Positions 8,686 through 17,152 of a stretch of DNA of 64,000 nt are shown here, piece after piece. The notes beneath the pieces are model-generated. The model was not told the origin of the DNA, did no database searches, and saw nothing but the letters and a program-made list of their open reading frames with translations. Position 1 is the stretch's first letter; each line of letters opens with the position of its first letter. The position numbers and the translations under genes were made by a program. The stretch is taken from the NCBI GenBank assembly GCA_964398945.1, contig CAYNOT010000008.1, forward strand, positions 1-64,000, given 5' to 3'. Source of the stretch: JBGTGG01 sp964398945. GTDB taxonomy: Bacteria > Bacteroidota > Bacteroidia > Cytophagales > Cyclobacteriaceae.

Positions 8686-9675
8686 TTATTTTTTACGACT
8701 CATTTTTGTTATATAGTACGTGCTGCACCATTCCAATGTCATTTCAATCGTTTGAAATTCAAAATTCAGGCGATCAATAATCTTCCGATTATCATAAATA
8801 AAGCTCTTTCCAGCCATCCTGGCGGTTTCCCGGGTAATCAAAGGGGTGGATCCGGTAAGGACCGACCGCGCGTCTTCCAGGGTTGCCAATATTTTTAAGA
8901 TGGTCTTATTGATTTTGATCGTAGGCGGTCTCTTGTTGAGTGATTTACCTAGTTTTTGAAAGAAATCGAGATATCCAATATGGCCGGCACTTACTACAAA
9001 TCGTTCCCCCTCGATGCTTGAGGTCAACAATTGATAGACAATTTTGGCAGCATCGCGGGCATCTACATAGTTCATCGTGCCATCAATATAAAAGCGCTTT
9101 TGGTTGCCTACATATTTAAAGAGTTGTGAACTGCTCTTGTCCCAGTCGCCCGGGCCAAGGATTACCGTTGGGTTGATCATCACCGTGCTCAAGCCTTCCT
9201 CCTGTCCACGGAATACTTCCAGTTCTGCCAGGTATTTTGATTCGGCATAAATACTATTCAGTGGGCTGGATGTCCAGGTATTTTTTTCATTGATGATGTT
9301 TTTGTTGGTGGGTCTGCCGAGTGCCGCAATCGAACTGATGTGCAAAAGCCTTTTGATTCCTAATGCTAAGCAGGTGTCGACAACATTTTTGGTGCCCGTA
9401 ACATTGATGTCGAATATTTTTTGGCGTTCGCTTCTTTTGAAAGATACAGAAGCCGCAGCGTGGACCACCGCATCGACTCCCTTAAAACTTTCCAGCAGTG
9501 AAATTTCATCGGTAACATCGCCTTCCCGCCATTCGATTTTATCCGTGATGTCGGCCAATAAGGATACATCACTGTTTTTTCTTTTTAACGCAACAACCTG
9601 TTCACCATTGTTTAAAAGGGTGCGAACGATTTGGTTCCCTAGCAATCCATTGGCACCCGTAACTGCGATGATCAT
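8686..9675 (-). CDS. Extended SDR, NAD-dependent epimerase/dehydratase family
   Basis: 329 residues. N-terminal Rossmann motif TGANGLLGNQIV (GxxGxxG), then GDVTDEISLLESFKGVDAVVHAAA, the catalytic Ser region LLHISSIAALG and the YAESK (YxxxK) active site. These define an extended SDR acting on a nucleotide sugar or similar dihydroflavonol/3-beta-HSD-like substrate. Only 2 bases separate it from the CpsB-type phosphatase gene, so it belongs to the exopolysaccharide operon. Substrate unknown. Confidence 0.9.
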   Translation of the reverse strand: MIIAVTGANGLLGNQIVRTLLNNGEQVVALKRKNSDVSLLADITDKIEWREGDVTDEISLLESFKGVDAVVHAAASVSFKRSERQKIFDINVTGTKNVVDTCLALGIKRLLHISSIAALGRPTNKNIINEKNTWTSSPLNSIYAESKYLAELEVFRGQEEGLSTVMINPTVILGPGDWDKSSSQLFKYVGNQKRFYIDGTMNYVDARDAAKIVYQLLTSSIEGERFVVSAGHIGYLDFFQKLGKSLNKRPPTIKINKTILKILATLEDARSVLTGSTPLITRETARMAGKSFIYDNRKIIDRLNFEFQTIEMTLEWCSTYYITKMSRKK

Positions 9676-9677
9676 TT

Positions 9678-10409
9678 TTAAAGTGTATTATTTAGTAGCG
9701 GCAAAGATAATGCTTTCTTGTAAGCCTTTGATTTTTGTGCCTCTCGAACAAGGTTTATATGTTGAAGATGATGACAATCGCTTCCCAGCAGGTGCACCAT
9801 CCCTCTATCAATCAATTTGTGTACAGTTTGCTGTATGCTCTTTGAGTAATGCCCGGTGATGGAATTGATATTGATTTGAAAATAAACCCCCCGGTCTAAA
9901 AAATCCTGGGCTTTCCCGAAATTGTTTTGCAGATAAATGTAACGCTCTGGATGAGCCAGCACAGGCTGATATCCTTTTGTGTTGGCCAGGAATATAAACT
10001 CTTTTAAGATGAGTGGTTCGGACAGGAAGTTGGTCTCAAAGAGAAGCAGGTTTTTTCCAAAAGTCAAAAGCGGCTCATCATTGTTCAAGTTATTCATTAA
10101 CTCTTCATCGAGGTAGTATTCAGCGGCAGCTTCTATGGGAATATGGATGTTCTTTGATTTCAGATATTCATTTAGCTCGCGTAGCTTCGAAAGAATTCCT
10201 GCGGAAGTATTCCTGTAGGCATCACTCATTACGTGCGGAGTGGTGATCAATTTTTTGTAGCCCAGATCAATAAAGTTGAGGATAATTTCTTCGGCCTGCT
10301 CAAAGGATTCAACACCATCGTCAAGATTTGGCAACAAGTGTGAATGGATGTCAACGGTGATCGGTTCTACATCCGGGTTTTGTTCTTTTGATTTGAACCA
10401 GTTTAGCAC
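9678..10409 (-). CDS. CpsB/YwqE-type PHP-family tyrosine-protein phosphatase
   Basis: 243 residues of the PHP superfamily. VDIHSHLLPNLDDG near residue 20 gives the metal-binding HxH and Asp; TTPHVM, EAAAEYYLD, LAHPERY and GSDCH supply the remaining His/Glu/Asp ligands. Such enzymes dephosphorylate the Tyr-rich tail of Wzc-type kinases, controlling polymer length and export. Its gene shares one base with the Wzc gene upstream, which strongly supports that pairing. Confidence 0.9.
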   Translation of the reverse strand: MLNWFKSKEQNPDVEPITVDIHSHLLPNLDDGVESFEQAEEIILNFIDLGYKKLITTPHVMSDAYRNTSAGILSKLRELNEYLKSKNIHIPIEAAAEYYLDEELMNNLNNDEPLLTFGKNLLLFETNFLSEPLILKEFIFLANTKGYQPVLAHPERYIYLQNNFGKAQDFLDRGVYFQININSITGHYSKSIQQTVHKLIDRGMVHLLGSDCHHLQHINLVREAQKSKAYKKALSLPLLNNTL

Positions 10410-12727
10410 TATTTTTTAAATAATGACTTTAAGCTAAAGGTACTCTTCTCATTGTCTTCATAATACCCATATCCATATTTCTCTTTTGAGGAAGGCATGG
10501 CGTTAAGAACAGAAGTGATGTTTTTGAAGTTGTTCATGTTAATGATCCGCTTTAGGTTCATTAAGAAATCACGTTTGGAATAATTTGCCCGGAACACATA
10601 AATAGAAATGTCTGCACGTTTCATGGCCATAATACCATCGGTAACAAGCCCAACGGGAGGGGTATCAAGGATGATGCAATCATACTGTTTTTTCATCTCT
10701 TCCAGCATTTCTGAAAATTCACCATTCAATAAAAGCTCAGAGGGGTTGGGAGGGTGCGGCCCTGAAGGAATATAATCGAATCCTTCCAGAAAGGTTTTGT
10801 AGACACAATCTTGCCATTTGTGTTTCTTAATAAGGATGGTGCTCATTCCTTTGGTACGATCTGTTTCTGATGTTGGGGTACTGCTTTTTGGTTTGCGCAT
10901 GTCTACATCCAACATGATTACTTTCTTTTTTGAAAGGGCGATCACACCTCCGAGGTTCATTGCAATAAAAGATTTTCCTTCTCCGCTTACCGTGGAAGAT
11001 ATTGCAATGACCTTGTTGGCGGAATTGATTTTGAAAAAATCGAGATTGGTGCGCAGGGTGCGCACAGCTTCGCTCACCATCGACTTTGGATGATCAACAA
11101 TGTGCAACCCTGATCCTTCACCATACTTTGAAACAGGGACAACACCCAGTACCGGGGCATCCTTGATCCGTTCCAATTCATTGATGTTAATGATTTTGTT
11201 GTTTAAAAGATAAAGGATGCCAATAAAAAAGAATATCAATACAAGGCTTCCTACGAAACCAATGCCGGCAATCATGAGTTTATTCGGGGAGATTGGCTTT
11301 TGTGGGATGTTGGCGGGGGAAAGGATTTTAAAATCGGGGATACTTCCTGCTTGTGCAATTTCAAACTCTGACCGGGATTGGATAAGCATCAGGTAGAATT
11401 GTTCATACAGTTTATAGAAGCGTTGTTTTTTTGCATACTGGGTACTCTTGTCGGGCATTCTTACGAATTCACTTTCAAGTGCGTTTTTCTTCGTGTTCAA
11501 ATCTTGCAACGAGAGGAGCAATCCATTCTTAATGGATGAAAGTTGTTCCCGGGCATTTTTCTTCAGGCCCTCAATTTCACTTTGATGCTGACGATAAGCG
11601 AATGTTATTTCTGAGTACGATAACCCAAGCTTTTGCTGCTCAATCATTTTTGCTTGCAGTTGTTCCAGGTTTTTGGAAACATTTTGTGGCAAGGCATTGA
11701 TGCCGGACAATGACAGGGTAGGGGTAGCGGAGGAGATGTCATCAATGATTGCATTCACCTGGTGGATACGGTTGGCGACCTCAAAGCGTTGCGAATCAAT
11801 TGCAGAAATCAAGGCAATGGTTTTTTTCAGGTCCTCATCCAAATTGAGTGTGCGGTTTTGAAGTGTAAAGTTTTCAAAGTAATCCTCCACACCGCTCATC
11901 TTTTCTTCAATCTGTGTAAGTTCATCGTTTAACCACTGTATTTTTTGTTTGTTGGCCAGATTTTTTTGCTCATTGCTAAAGACCAGGTACACGGAGTCAA
12001 TTGTATTCACCATATCACGTGCCTTGATTTGATTCTTATCGATAAATGAAACACGGATCGTATTGGCGTTAAAATTCAAGGGCTCTACAGAAAGGCTTTT
12101 TATTAAGTTGTCCAACAAAAGTTCCCGGCTGTTGATTACAAAAAAGTACTTATTTGTTTTTTCATCTTTAAATGAATTGTTTTTTATCAACGTAAGCTCC
12201 AGCCCTGCTAATTTTAAAGCCTCCCCAAACTTTCCTGTTGCCTCACTTCCTGTAGGGAAAATGAGGTGATAGGATTGTGAATCGATTATTTCAAAAGAAA
12301 TAGGTTGGTTGTAGAAGGAATGGTCTGATATTTTATAAAGAACTGTTGCTGGGAAATTTGGATACAGTTCCGTATTTAAGAATTCCCCCTTGCTAAAGAA
12401 ACTAACATCAACTTGAAAAGAATCTAAAACGATGTTGAGAAATAACCGCGATTGTAATAATTCGATTTCACCTGAGATGATATTTAAGTTCTGTTCGTCA
12501 ACAAATGTTTTGATGCCGAGTTCAGTGGCATCGTTTTTAATATCTAATTTCAATTCGCTTTTCGATTCAAACCGGTCTTGTGAATAGCGGATAATCAGGT
12601 ATGCGGTGATATTGACAGCAAGAAAAATGAATAGGACCCACAGGATTTTACTGCGGACTATTATCCCCAACTTGTTGAAGTCGATCGAGTCTGAGGGTGG
12701 TAAAATATCGGGGCTATGGTTATTCAC
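10409..12727 (-). CDS. wzc: Wzc-type polysaccharide co-polymerase with tyrosine autokinase domain
   Basis: 772 residues. Order: short cytoplasmic N-terminus, TM1 (about residues 30-48), large periplasmic Wzz domain with coiled coil, TM2 (about 483-507), then a BY-kinase domain with Walker A VSGEGKS (about 580), Walker A' VIMLDVDMRKPK and Walker B CIILDTPPVG. The C-terminus has a Tyr cluster (KYGYGYYEDNEKS) that would be autophosphorylated and is the target of the adjacent CpsB phosphatase. Controls length and export of surface polysaccharide with the adjacent Wza. No defect seen. Confidence 0.95.
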   Translation of the reverse strand: MNNHSPDILPPSDSIDFNKLGIIVRSKILWVLFIFLAVNITAYLIIRYSQDRFESKSELKLDIKNDATELGIKTFVDEQNLNIISGEIELLQSRLFLNIVLDSFQVDVSFFSKGEFLNTELYPNFPATVLYKISDHSFYNQPISFEIIDSQSYHLIFPTGSEATGKFGEALKLAGLELTLIKNNSFKDEKTNKYFFVINSRELLLDNLIKSLSVEPLNFNANTIRVSFIDKNQIKARDMVNTIDSVYLVFSNEQKNLANKQKIQWLNDELTQIEEKMSGVEDYFENFTLQNRTLNLDEDLKKTIALISAIDSQRFEVANRIHQVNAIIDDISSATPTLSLSGINALPQNVSKNLEQLQAKMIEQQKLGLSYSEITFAYRQHQSEIEGLKKNAREQLSSIKNGLLLSLQDLNTKKNALESEFVRMPDKSTQYAKKQRFYKLYEQFYLMLIQSRSEFEIAQAGSIPDFKILSPANIPQKPISPNKLMIAGIGFVGSLVLIFFFIGILYLLNNKIININELERIKDAPVLGVVPVSKYGEGSGLHIVDHPKSMVSEAVRTLRTNLDFFKINSANKVIAISSTVSGEGKSFIAMNLGGVIALSKKKVIMLDVDMRKPKSSTPTSETDRTKGMSTILIKKHKWQDCVYKTFLEGFDYIPSGPHPPNPSELLLNGEFSEMLEEMKKQYDCIILDTPPVGLVTDGIMAMKRADISIYVFRANYSKRDFLMNLKRIINMNNFKNITSVLNAMPSSKEKYGYGYYEDNEKSTFSLKSLFKK

Positions 12728-13516
12728 TTATTTAACGCTGGTTATTACAACAATAAGTGTTGTTAAGGTTGCAAGGATGCTTAAGATTCCGGAATAATCA
12801 CGTAGTGCTTCACTAACCGGCCTGCGAATAGGTTCAACATAGACCACATCGCCTGGTTTCATAATAAGGTTTGAGCTTTTGTAACCTTCAATCGTACTGA
12901 GGTCAAAAAGAAAAACTTCTTCGCCCCGGAGTACCCGGATATTCTGGGCATTGGCATAATTATCAATAGCTTTCGAAAGTGCCAGCACCTCAAGCAAGCG
13001 TACATTCTCATCCACCAACGGTACAAGCAAGCCACCGGGGGCGCCCAGAACGATTACCCTTTTATTCTTGTACGTCAATACTACATACGGATCGGTATAA
13101 AATTTAGCGAATTCTTTTTGCAAGAGCGTTTCTGCATCCCGGATGGTGAGCCCCTCAAGGTGGATAGGCCCAACCATTGGAAGTTTTGCTATGCCCTGTA
13201 TGTCAACAAGGTATTGTAACTCTTCACGAAAGTTTCTTGATTGATTGGGAATATCTTTTATGAGTTCAAGGTCAGGGTCAATGATGCGTTCACCGCTGTT
13301 GGTGTACACCGACAAGTCCAGGTAATCATTTTTTTGTATGATATAATTTTGTTCTGCTTGTTGGGTTGCTTTGGCAAGCGCATATCCTTCAGGGACTTTG
13401 AACATGATATTCTTTTTGTAGGAGGCACACGAGGTGAGCATGCTTATTGCAAAAAGCAGTTGGATGGTGTATAAAAAATAAGCTTTCAATACCGAAAAGT
13501 TAATTTCAGCCGTCAA
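12728..13516 (-). CDS. wza: Wza-type polysaccharide export lipoprotein
   Basis: 262 residues. The N-terminus carries a lipoprotein signal with lipobox LTSC (Cys about 29). It then has the poly-export region (QNYIIQKNDYLDLSVYTN), a SLBB domain (KRVIVLGAPGG, VLALSKAIDNYANAQNIRVLRG) and a C-terminal hydrophobic helix (SGILSILATLTTLIVVITSV) that would cross the outer membrane. It abuts the wzc gene with no gap. Forms the outer-membrane export channel of the Wzx/Wzy-type pathway. Confidence 0.93.
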   Translation of the reverse strand: MTAEINFSVLKAYFLYTIQLLFAISMLTSCASYKKNIMFKVPEGYALAKATQQAEQNYIIQKNDYLDLSVYTNSGERIIDPDLELIKDIPNQSRNFREELQYLVDIQGIAKLPMVGPIHLEGLTIRDAETLLQKEFAKFYTDPYVVLTYKNKRVIVLGAPGGLLVPLVDENVRLLEVLALSKAIDNYANAQNIRVLRGEEVFLFDLSTIEGYKSSNLIMKPGDVVYVEPIRRPVSEALRDYSGILSILATLTTLIVVITSVK

Positions 13517-13517
13517 A

Positions 13518-14057
13518 TTACAATTTATTCAGGAACTGTTCCAAGGTTTGTAGTTGCTGGTCCTTTTCGGAAATAATGGGGTTGGTGGTTTGCCAATCAA
13601 TTTGAAGCTCGGGATCATTCCAAATAATTCCGGATTCTGATTCTTTGTTGTAAAAACCAGAACATTTATAAGAAAAAATCGTGTCCTCCAACGCCACAAA
13701 CCCATGGGCAAACCCCTCAGGAACAAGTAAATAATTGCGTTTGATGCTATCCAACTCACAATAGTAAACCTGCTTGAAAGTTTTGGAAGCGGGCCGCAGA
13801 TCAACAACAACATCGAGGATACTTCCATCAATAACCGTCACCAACTTGCTTTGTGCATGCGGGTGTAATTGGAGATGCAGCCCCCTTACAACACCTTTTG
13901 TTGAGAATGATTGATTCTCCTGAACAAATTCCGTCAGGATACCGTGTTCCTTAAACCTTGCTTGATGATAAGACTCATAAAACCATCCACGGGAATCTTT
14001 AAAAATAGAAGGGAAGATTTCAAGGAGGCCCTCAAAACCGGTTTCTTTTACAATCAT
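13518..14057 (-). CDS. rfbC: dTDP-4-dehydrorhamnose 3,5-epimerase
   Basis: 179 residues, full length for RmlC/RfbC, the third step to dTDP-L-rhamnose. The cupin core is visible: FKDSRGWFYESYH, ENQSFSTKGVVRGLHLQ (catalytic His), DVVVDLR (Asp of the His-Asp dyad), VPEGFAHGFVALED, and the GIIWNDPELQIDW C-terminal region. No rfbA, rfbB or rfbD is in the window, so the rest of the route is encoded elsewhere. One base from wza. Confidence 0.95.
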   Translation of the reverse strand: MIVKETGFEGLLEIFPSIFKDSRGWFYESYHQARFKEHGILTEFVQENQSFSTKGVVRGLHLQLHPHAQSKLVTVIDGSILDVVVDLRPASKTFKQVYYCELDSIKRNYLLVPEGFAHGFVALEDTIFSYKCSGFYNKESESGIIWNDPELQIDWQTTNPIISEKDQQLQTLEQFLNKL

Positions 14058-14066
14058 GGCAAAGGG

Positions 14067-15179
14067 TTAGTGGCTGGGTTTAATTTCTGACAATGCCGAA
14101 AGGTACTCGTTAATCACGAGGTTGTCACCAAATTCCTTTTCCATTTTAATGCGGCCATTACTACCCAGCTGCGCCAATTGCAGGTCATCATACGAGGCCA
14201 TGGTCTGCATCTTGACGGCAAGGTCGTTCGCATCCTTGATATTGCAGAGAAGTCCGTTGACACCATTTTTCACAACTTGATTGCACCCCGCAACATTGGT
14301 TGCAATAATCGGCTTCGCGCTACTGGCGGCTTCAAGCAATGTGCGCGGGGTGCCTTCCCGATAGGAGGGCAAAACAATACAATCAGCCTGGTTAATGAAG
14401 GCGCGTACATCTTCGGTAGTTCCCAAGTATTCGATGGTCCCGGATTCGATCCAACGATCGATCGTTTCTTTTTGGATCCCCCGTTTATGTTTGGGGTCCA
14501 TGGATCCTAAAAGCTGAAACCGGGCATCAAGCCCTTTTTGTTTTAGTTTTTGCACAGCTTCAATATATTCCAGGATGCCTTTGTCCGTAATCAGCCTTGA
14601 AATCAACAGGAATGTAAATTTTTCGTTCCGTGAAAATTGCTTTGGGGTAAAATGGCTCAGGTCGATTCCGGAACCGGGGATCAGGCCAACTTTTTGCCTC
14701 GGTACCAATTTCTTTTCAATGAATAATTTCTGGTCATCTTCGTTTTGGAAGAAGACTTTGTTCGCGTAGCGAAAGCTCAATCGATACAATGCCTTGGCAA
14801 CGAAAGACACCATGTTTTTTTTGAGGAACACAGTCCCCAACCCACATACATTGTTAATGGCGGGTATTTTCAACAAAGCAGCTGCCAGCGTACCATAAAC
14901 ATTCGGCTTGATTGTGAAATGCAGGACAACATCTGGTTTTACGCGCTTGTAAATGGCGTAAAGTTCAAAAATCAAAGCTGTATCTTTGATGAAGTTTGCC
15001 CCACGACTATCCATTTTCAGGTTGTGGTGGATGCATCCTGCTTCCGTTAAGTAATGTGTGAACCTGTCTTCGGGTGCTATGGTATGAACCTCAAATCCTT
15101 CAGCTATTAATTTTTTAACAAAATTCATCCGGAAATTGTAAATATTCCAGGATGTGTTTAGTACAATCGCAATTCTCAT
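14067..15179 (-). CDS. Family 4 glycosyltransferase
   Basis: 370 residues with a GT-B fold. N-terminal half MRIAIVLNTSWNIYNFRMNFVKKL, then VLHFTIKPNVYGTLAA, typical of EPS/capsule GT4 enzymes; C-terminal half with FLLISRLITDKGILEY, YLGTTEDVRAFINQADCIVLPSYREGTPRTLLEAASSAKP, which holds the E-x7-E nucleotide-sugar motif. First gene of the exopolysaccharide operon, 9 bases before rfbC, and probably adds a sugar to the lipid-linked repeat unit. Donor unknown. Confidence 0.9.
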   Translation of the reverse strand: MRIAIVLNTSWNIYNFRMNFVKKLIAEGFEVHTIAPEDRFTHYLTEAGCIHHNLKMDSRGANFIKDTALIFELYAIYKRVKPDVVLHFTIKPNVYGTLAAALLKIPAINNVCGLGTVFLKKNMVSFVAKALYRLSFRYANKVFFQNEDDQKLFIEKKLVPRQKVGLIPGSGIDLSHFTPKQFSRNEKFTFLLISRLITDKGILEYIEAVQKLKQKGLDARFQLLGSMDPKHKRGIQKETIDRWIESGTIEYLGTTEDVRAFINQADCIVLPSYREGTPRTLLEAASSAKPIIATNVAGCNQVVKNGVNGLLCNIKDANDLAVKMQTMASYDDLQLAQLGSNGRIKMEKEFGDNLVINEYLSALSEIKPSH

Positions 15180-15258
15180 GGGCTCCTCTAAAATTCATTT
15201 CTTCCGTTAAACGGTCGAAATAGCAGTTTATCTAAATCAAACACAGGTTTAGATACAA

Positions 15259-15266
15259 CAAAAGTA
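15259..15266 (-). promoter_or_regulatory. Bacteroidota -7 element for the exopolysaccharide operon
   Basis: TACTTTTG on the minus strand, exact TAnnTTTG match, about 80 bases before the glycosyltransferase start. It is divergent from the hflX promoter at 15311-15318. Confidence 0.45.
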
Positions 15267-15310
15267 GGAAAAGTAATCCCACATGAAAAACTCTGTTGAT
15301 AATTAATAGC

Positions 15311-15318
15311 TAAGTTTG
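15311..15318 (+). promoter_or_regulatory. Bacteroidota -7 element for hflX
   Basis: TAAGTTTG, exact TAnnTTTG match, followed by a 23-base A-rich leader to the TTG start at 15342. Confidence 0.5.
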
Positions 15319-15341
15319 CACACTTTTTAAAACACAAAAAA

Positions 15342-16517
15342 TTGGGCAAGGATTTAACTTCAGTAATTGTTGCGTTAGGGGATGCGAAACACCCTGAACT
15401 AACGGAGGAGCATCTCGATGAATTGGCGTTTTTAGCCGAAACAGCCGGGATTAAAACCCTCAAACGGATTACCCAGAACCTTCAAAACCCGGATTCCCGC
15501 ACGTATCTGGGGAAAGGAAAACTGGAAGAACTGAAAAATTATGTCAAAGAAAAGGAAATTGACAATGTGATTTTTGATGATGACCTCACCCCTTCACAAC
15601 TGCGCAATTTGGAAAAAGAGCTCAATCCGAAGAGCCCTGATAATCTTGGTGTTAAAATTTATGATCGAAGTTTACTGATCCTCGATATTTTTTTGATGCG
15701 CGCACAAACAGCACAGGCCAGGACACAGGTTGAACTGGCCTGGAATCAATATTTGTTGCCGCGGCTTACCCGCATGTGGACCCACTTAGAACGCCAACGC
15801 GGAGGTACCGGAACACGGGGAGGTGCCGGTGAGAAGGAGATTGAAACAGATAGAAGAAACATCCGGAACCAAATATCTGTCTTGAAAGAGCGGCTTGTTA
15901 AAATAGAAAAACAACGGGTTACACAACGCAAATCAAGAAGCCAGGTAGTACGGGTTGCATTGGTAGGGTATACGAACGTGGGCAAATCCACCCTCATGAA
16001 CCTGCTTTCAAAGTCTGCAATACTGGCAGAAGATAAACTTTTTGCTACGGTTGATTCCACTGTGCGGAAAGTAGTGATCAACCAGATCCCTTTTTTGCTT
16101 TCGGATACAGTAGGGTTTATCCGGAAATTGCCCCATCATTTGATTGAGTCTTTCAAATCTACACTGGATGAGGTTCGCGAAGCAGATGTACTCATCCACG
16201 TGGTGGATTTTGCGCACCCCTTTCATGAAAACCAGATTGATGTCGTCACCAAGACCCTTGCGGATATTGGAGCAGCGGAGATCCCAACCATCCTTGTATT
16301 GAATAAAATTGATTTGATAAAGCCAACGGAAGAAGAACCGATGGACTTGGATGCGATGAAAGGCTACTATCGTGAAAAAGGATTTGAAAATGTAATTTTT
16401 ATCTCCGCCCATCAACGCGAAAATTTGGATGCGTTACGGACTATGATTTATGAAGAAGTGAAGAAAAAACATTTAAGTATATATCCAAACTTTATCGCTC
16501 CTGTATCAGATTATTAG
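15342..16517 (+). CDS. hflX: GTPase HflX
   Basis: 391 residues. HflX binds the 50S subunit and splits stalled or hibernating ribosomes. Its own N-terminal domain (ALGDAKHPELTEEHLDELAFL ... GKGKLEELKNYV), the Gly-rich linker ERQRGGTGTRGGAGEKEIETDRR, and G motifs VGYTNVGKSTLMN (G1), DTVGFI (G3), LNKIDL (G4) and ISAHQ (G5) are present. The start is TTG: the first in-frame stop upstream is at 15300-15302 and no ATG or GTG lies between. A -7 element 24 bases upstream supports it. Confidence 0.95.
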   Translation: MGKDLTSVIVALGDAKHPELTEEHLDELAFLAETAGIKTLKRITQNLQNPDSRTYLGKGKLEELKNYVKEKEIDNVIFDDDLTPSQLRNLEKELNPKSPDNLGVKIYDRSLLILDIFLMRAQTAQARTQVELAWNQYLLPRLTRMWTHLERQRGGTGTRGGAGEKEIETDRRNIRNQISVLKERLVKIEKQRVTQRKSRSQVVRVALVGYTNVGKSTLMNLLSKSAILAEDKLFATVDSTVRKVVINQIPFLLSDTVGFIRKLPHHLIESFKSTLDEVREADVLIHVVDFAHPFHENQIDVVTKTLADIGAAEIPTILVLNKIDLIKPTEEEPMDLDAMKGYYREKGFENVIFISAHQRENLDALRTMIYEEVKKKHLSIYPNFIAPVSDY

Positions 16518-16554
16518 CAGGAAGGTGGTATAGGGATGTTGATGTCGCAATACA

Positions 16555-16860
16555 ATGGAAGAGATCACGCAATTATTATGGGAGGCATCGAACCACCGGC
16601 AGGCGTGCCGGGTGCAGTTGGAAGGCGAACCATTAACGCGCATTATTCATCCTTACGGAATTTGTCGTACCGGGAAAAACAGGATTGTGCTGGTTTGCTG
16701 GCAGGTTATGGGGTTTACAAGCGCCACCGGAAAAGAGGGATACCGGAATTTAATTCTGGAAAATATTGAGGAAGTGGAGATGCTGGAAACAAGGTTTGAG
16801 GTTCAACCGGATTTTAATGCGCAGAGCGAGCAATATAAAGAATGGGTCTATCATATCTGA
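16555..16860 (+). CDS. Small stand-alone WYL-like domain protein
   Basis: 101 residues. The segment LTRIIHPYGICRTGKNRIVLVCWQVMGF ... YRNLILENIEEVEML has the spacing of a WYL ligand-binding domain (HPYGI, VLVCWQ, YRNL, IEEVE) but without the usual helix-turn-helix partner. An overlapping frame from 16536 was set aside because it lacks any such pattern. Lies 37 bases after hflX and 58 before tRNA-Arg. Possible sensor of nucleic acid or nucleotide; that is inference from the WYL family. Confidence 0.55.
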   Translation: MEEITQLLWEASNHRQACRVQLEGEPLTRIIHPYGICRTGKNRIVLVCWQVMGFTSATGKEGYRNLILENIEEVEMLETRFEVQPDFNAQSEQYKEWVYHI

Positions 16861-16918
16861 CGGAGGTCGTTGATAGAAGGGGTTTTCCAAAAAATCATTA
16901 GTTTCGCACCTCCAAAAT

Positions 16919-16990
16919 GGTCTCATAGTTCAACGGATAGAATAGGAGTTTCCTAAACTCTAGATCCGGGTTCGATTCCCGGTGAGACCA
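16919..16990 (+). tRNA. tRNA-Arg (anticodon CCU)
   Basis: Cloverleaf folds cleanly: acceptor GGTCTCA pairs with TGAGACC, D arm GTTC/GAAT, anticodon stem GGAGT/ACTCT with loop TTCCTAA giving anticodon CCT, and T arm CCGGG/CCCGG with the TTCGA loop. The CCA end is encoded (16991-16993). It reads AGG. A T-rich stretch follows at about 16994-17009 and could stop transcription. Confidence 0.95.
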
Positions 16991-17152
16991 CCATTTTCTG
17001 TTTTTTTTGCACGTTTGGTGCTGATGAGTCCTATTGACTATGTAAAGGCGATGTATCAAACCGCTAACCGTATTGGCTTTTACATCCAAGATTTTAAAAG
17101 AGCACAATTAAAATCCACTACCTCTAAATATTTAGTTGCTCCTTTTGAATCA

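Noticed and set aside
9290..9859. 189-residue plus-strand frame opposite the SDR and CpsB genes
   Set aside because: Spans the joint of two well-supported minus-strand genes, no family pattern; a shadow.
16536..16769. 77-residue frame overlapping the WYL-like gene
   Set aside because: Different frame from the WYL-like pattern, lacks any fold-like pattern, and ends inside that gene.
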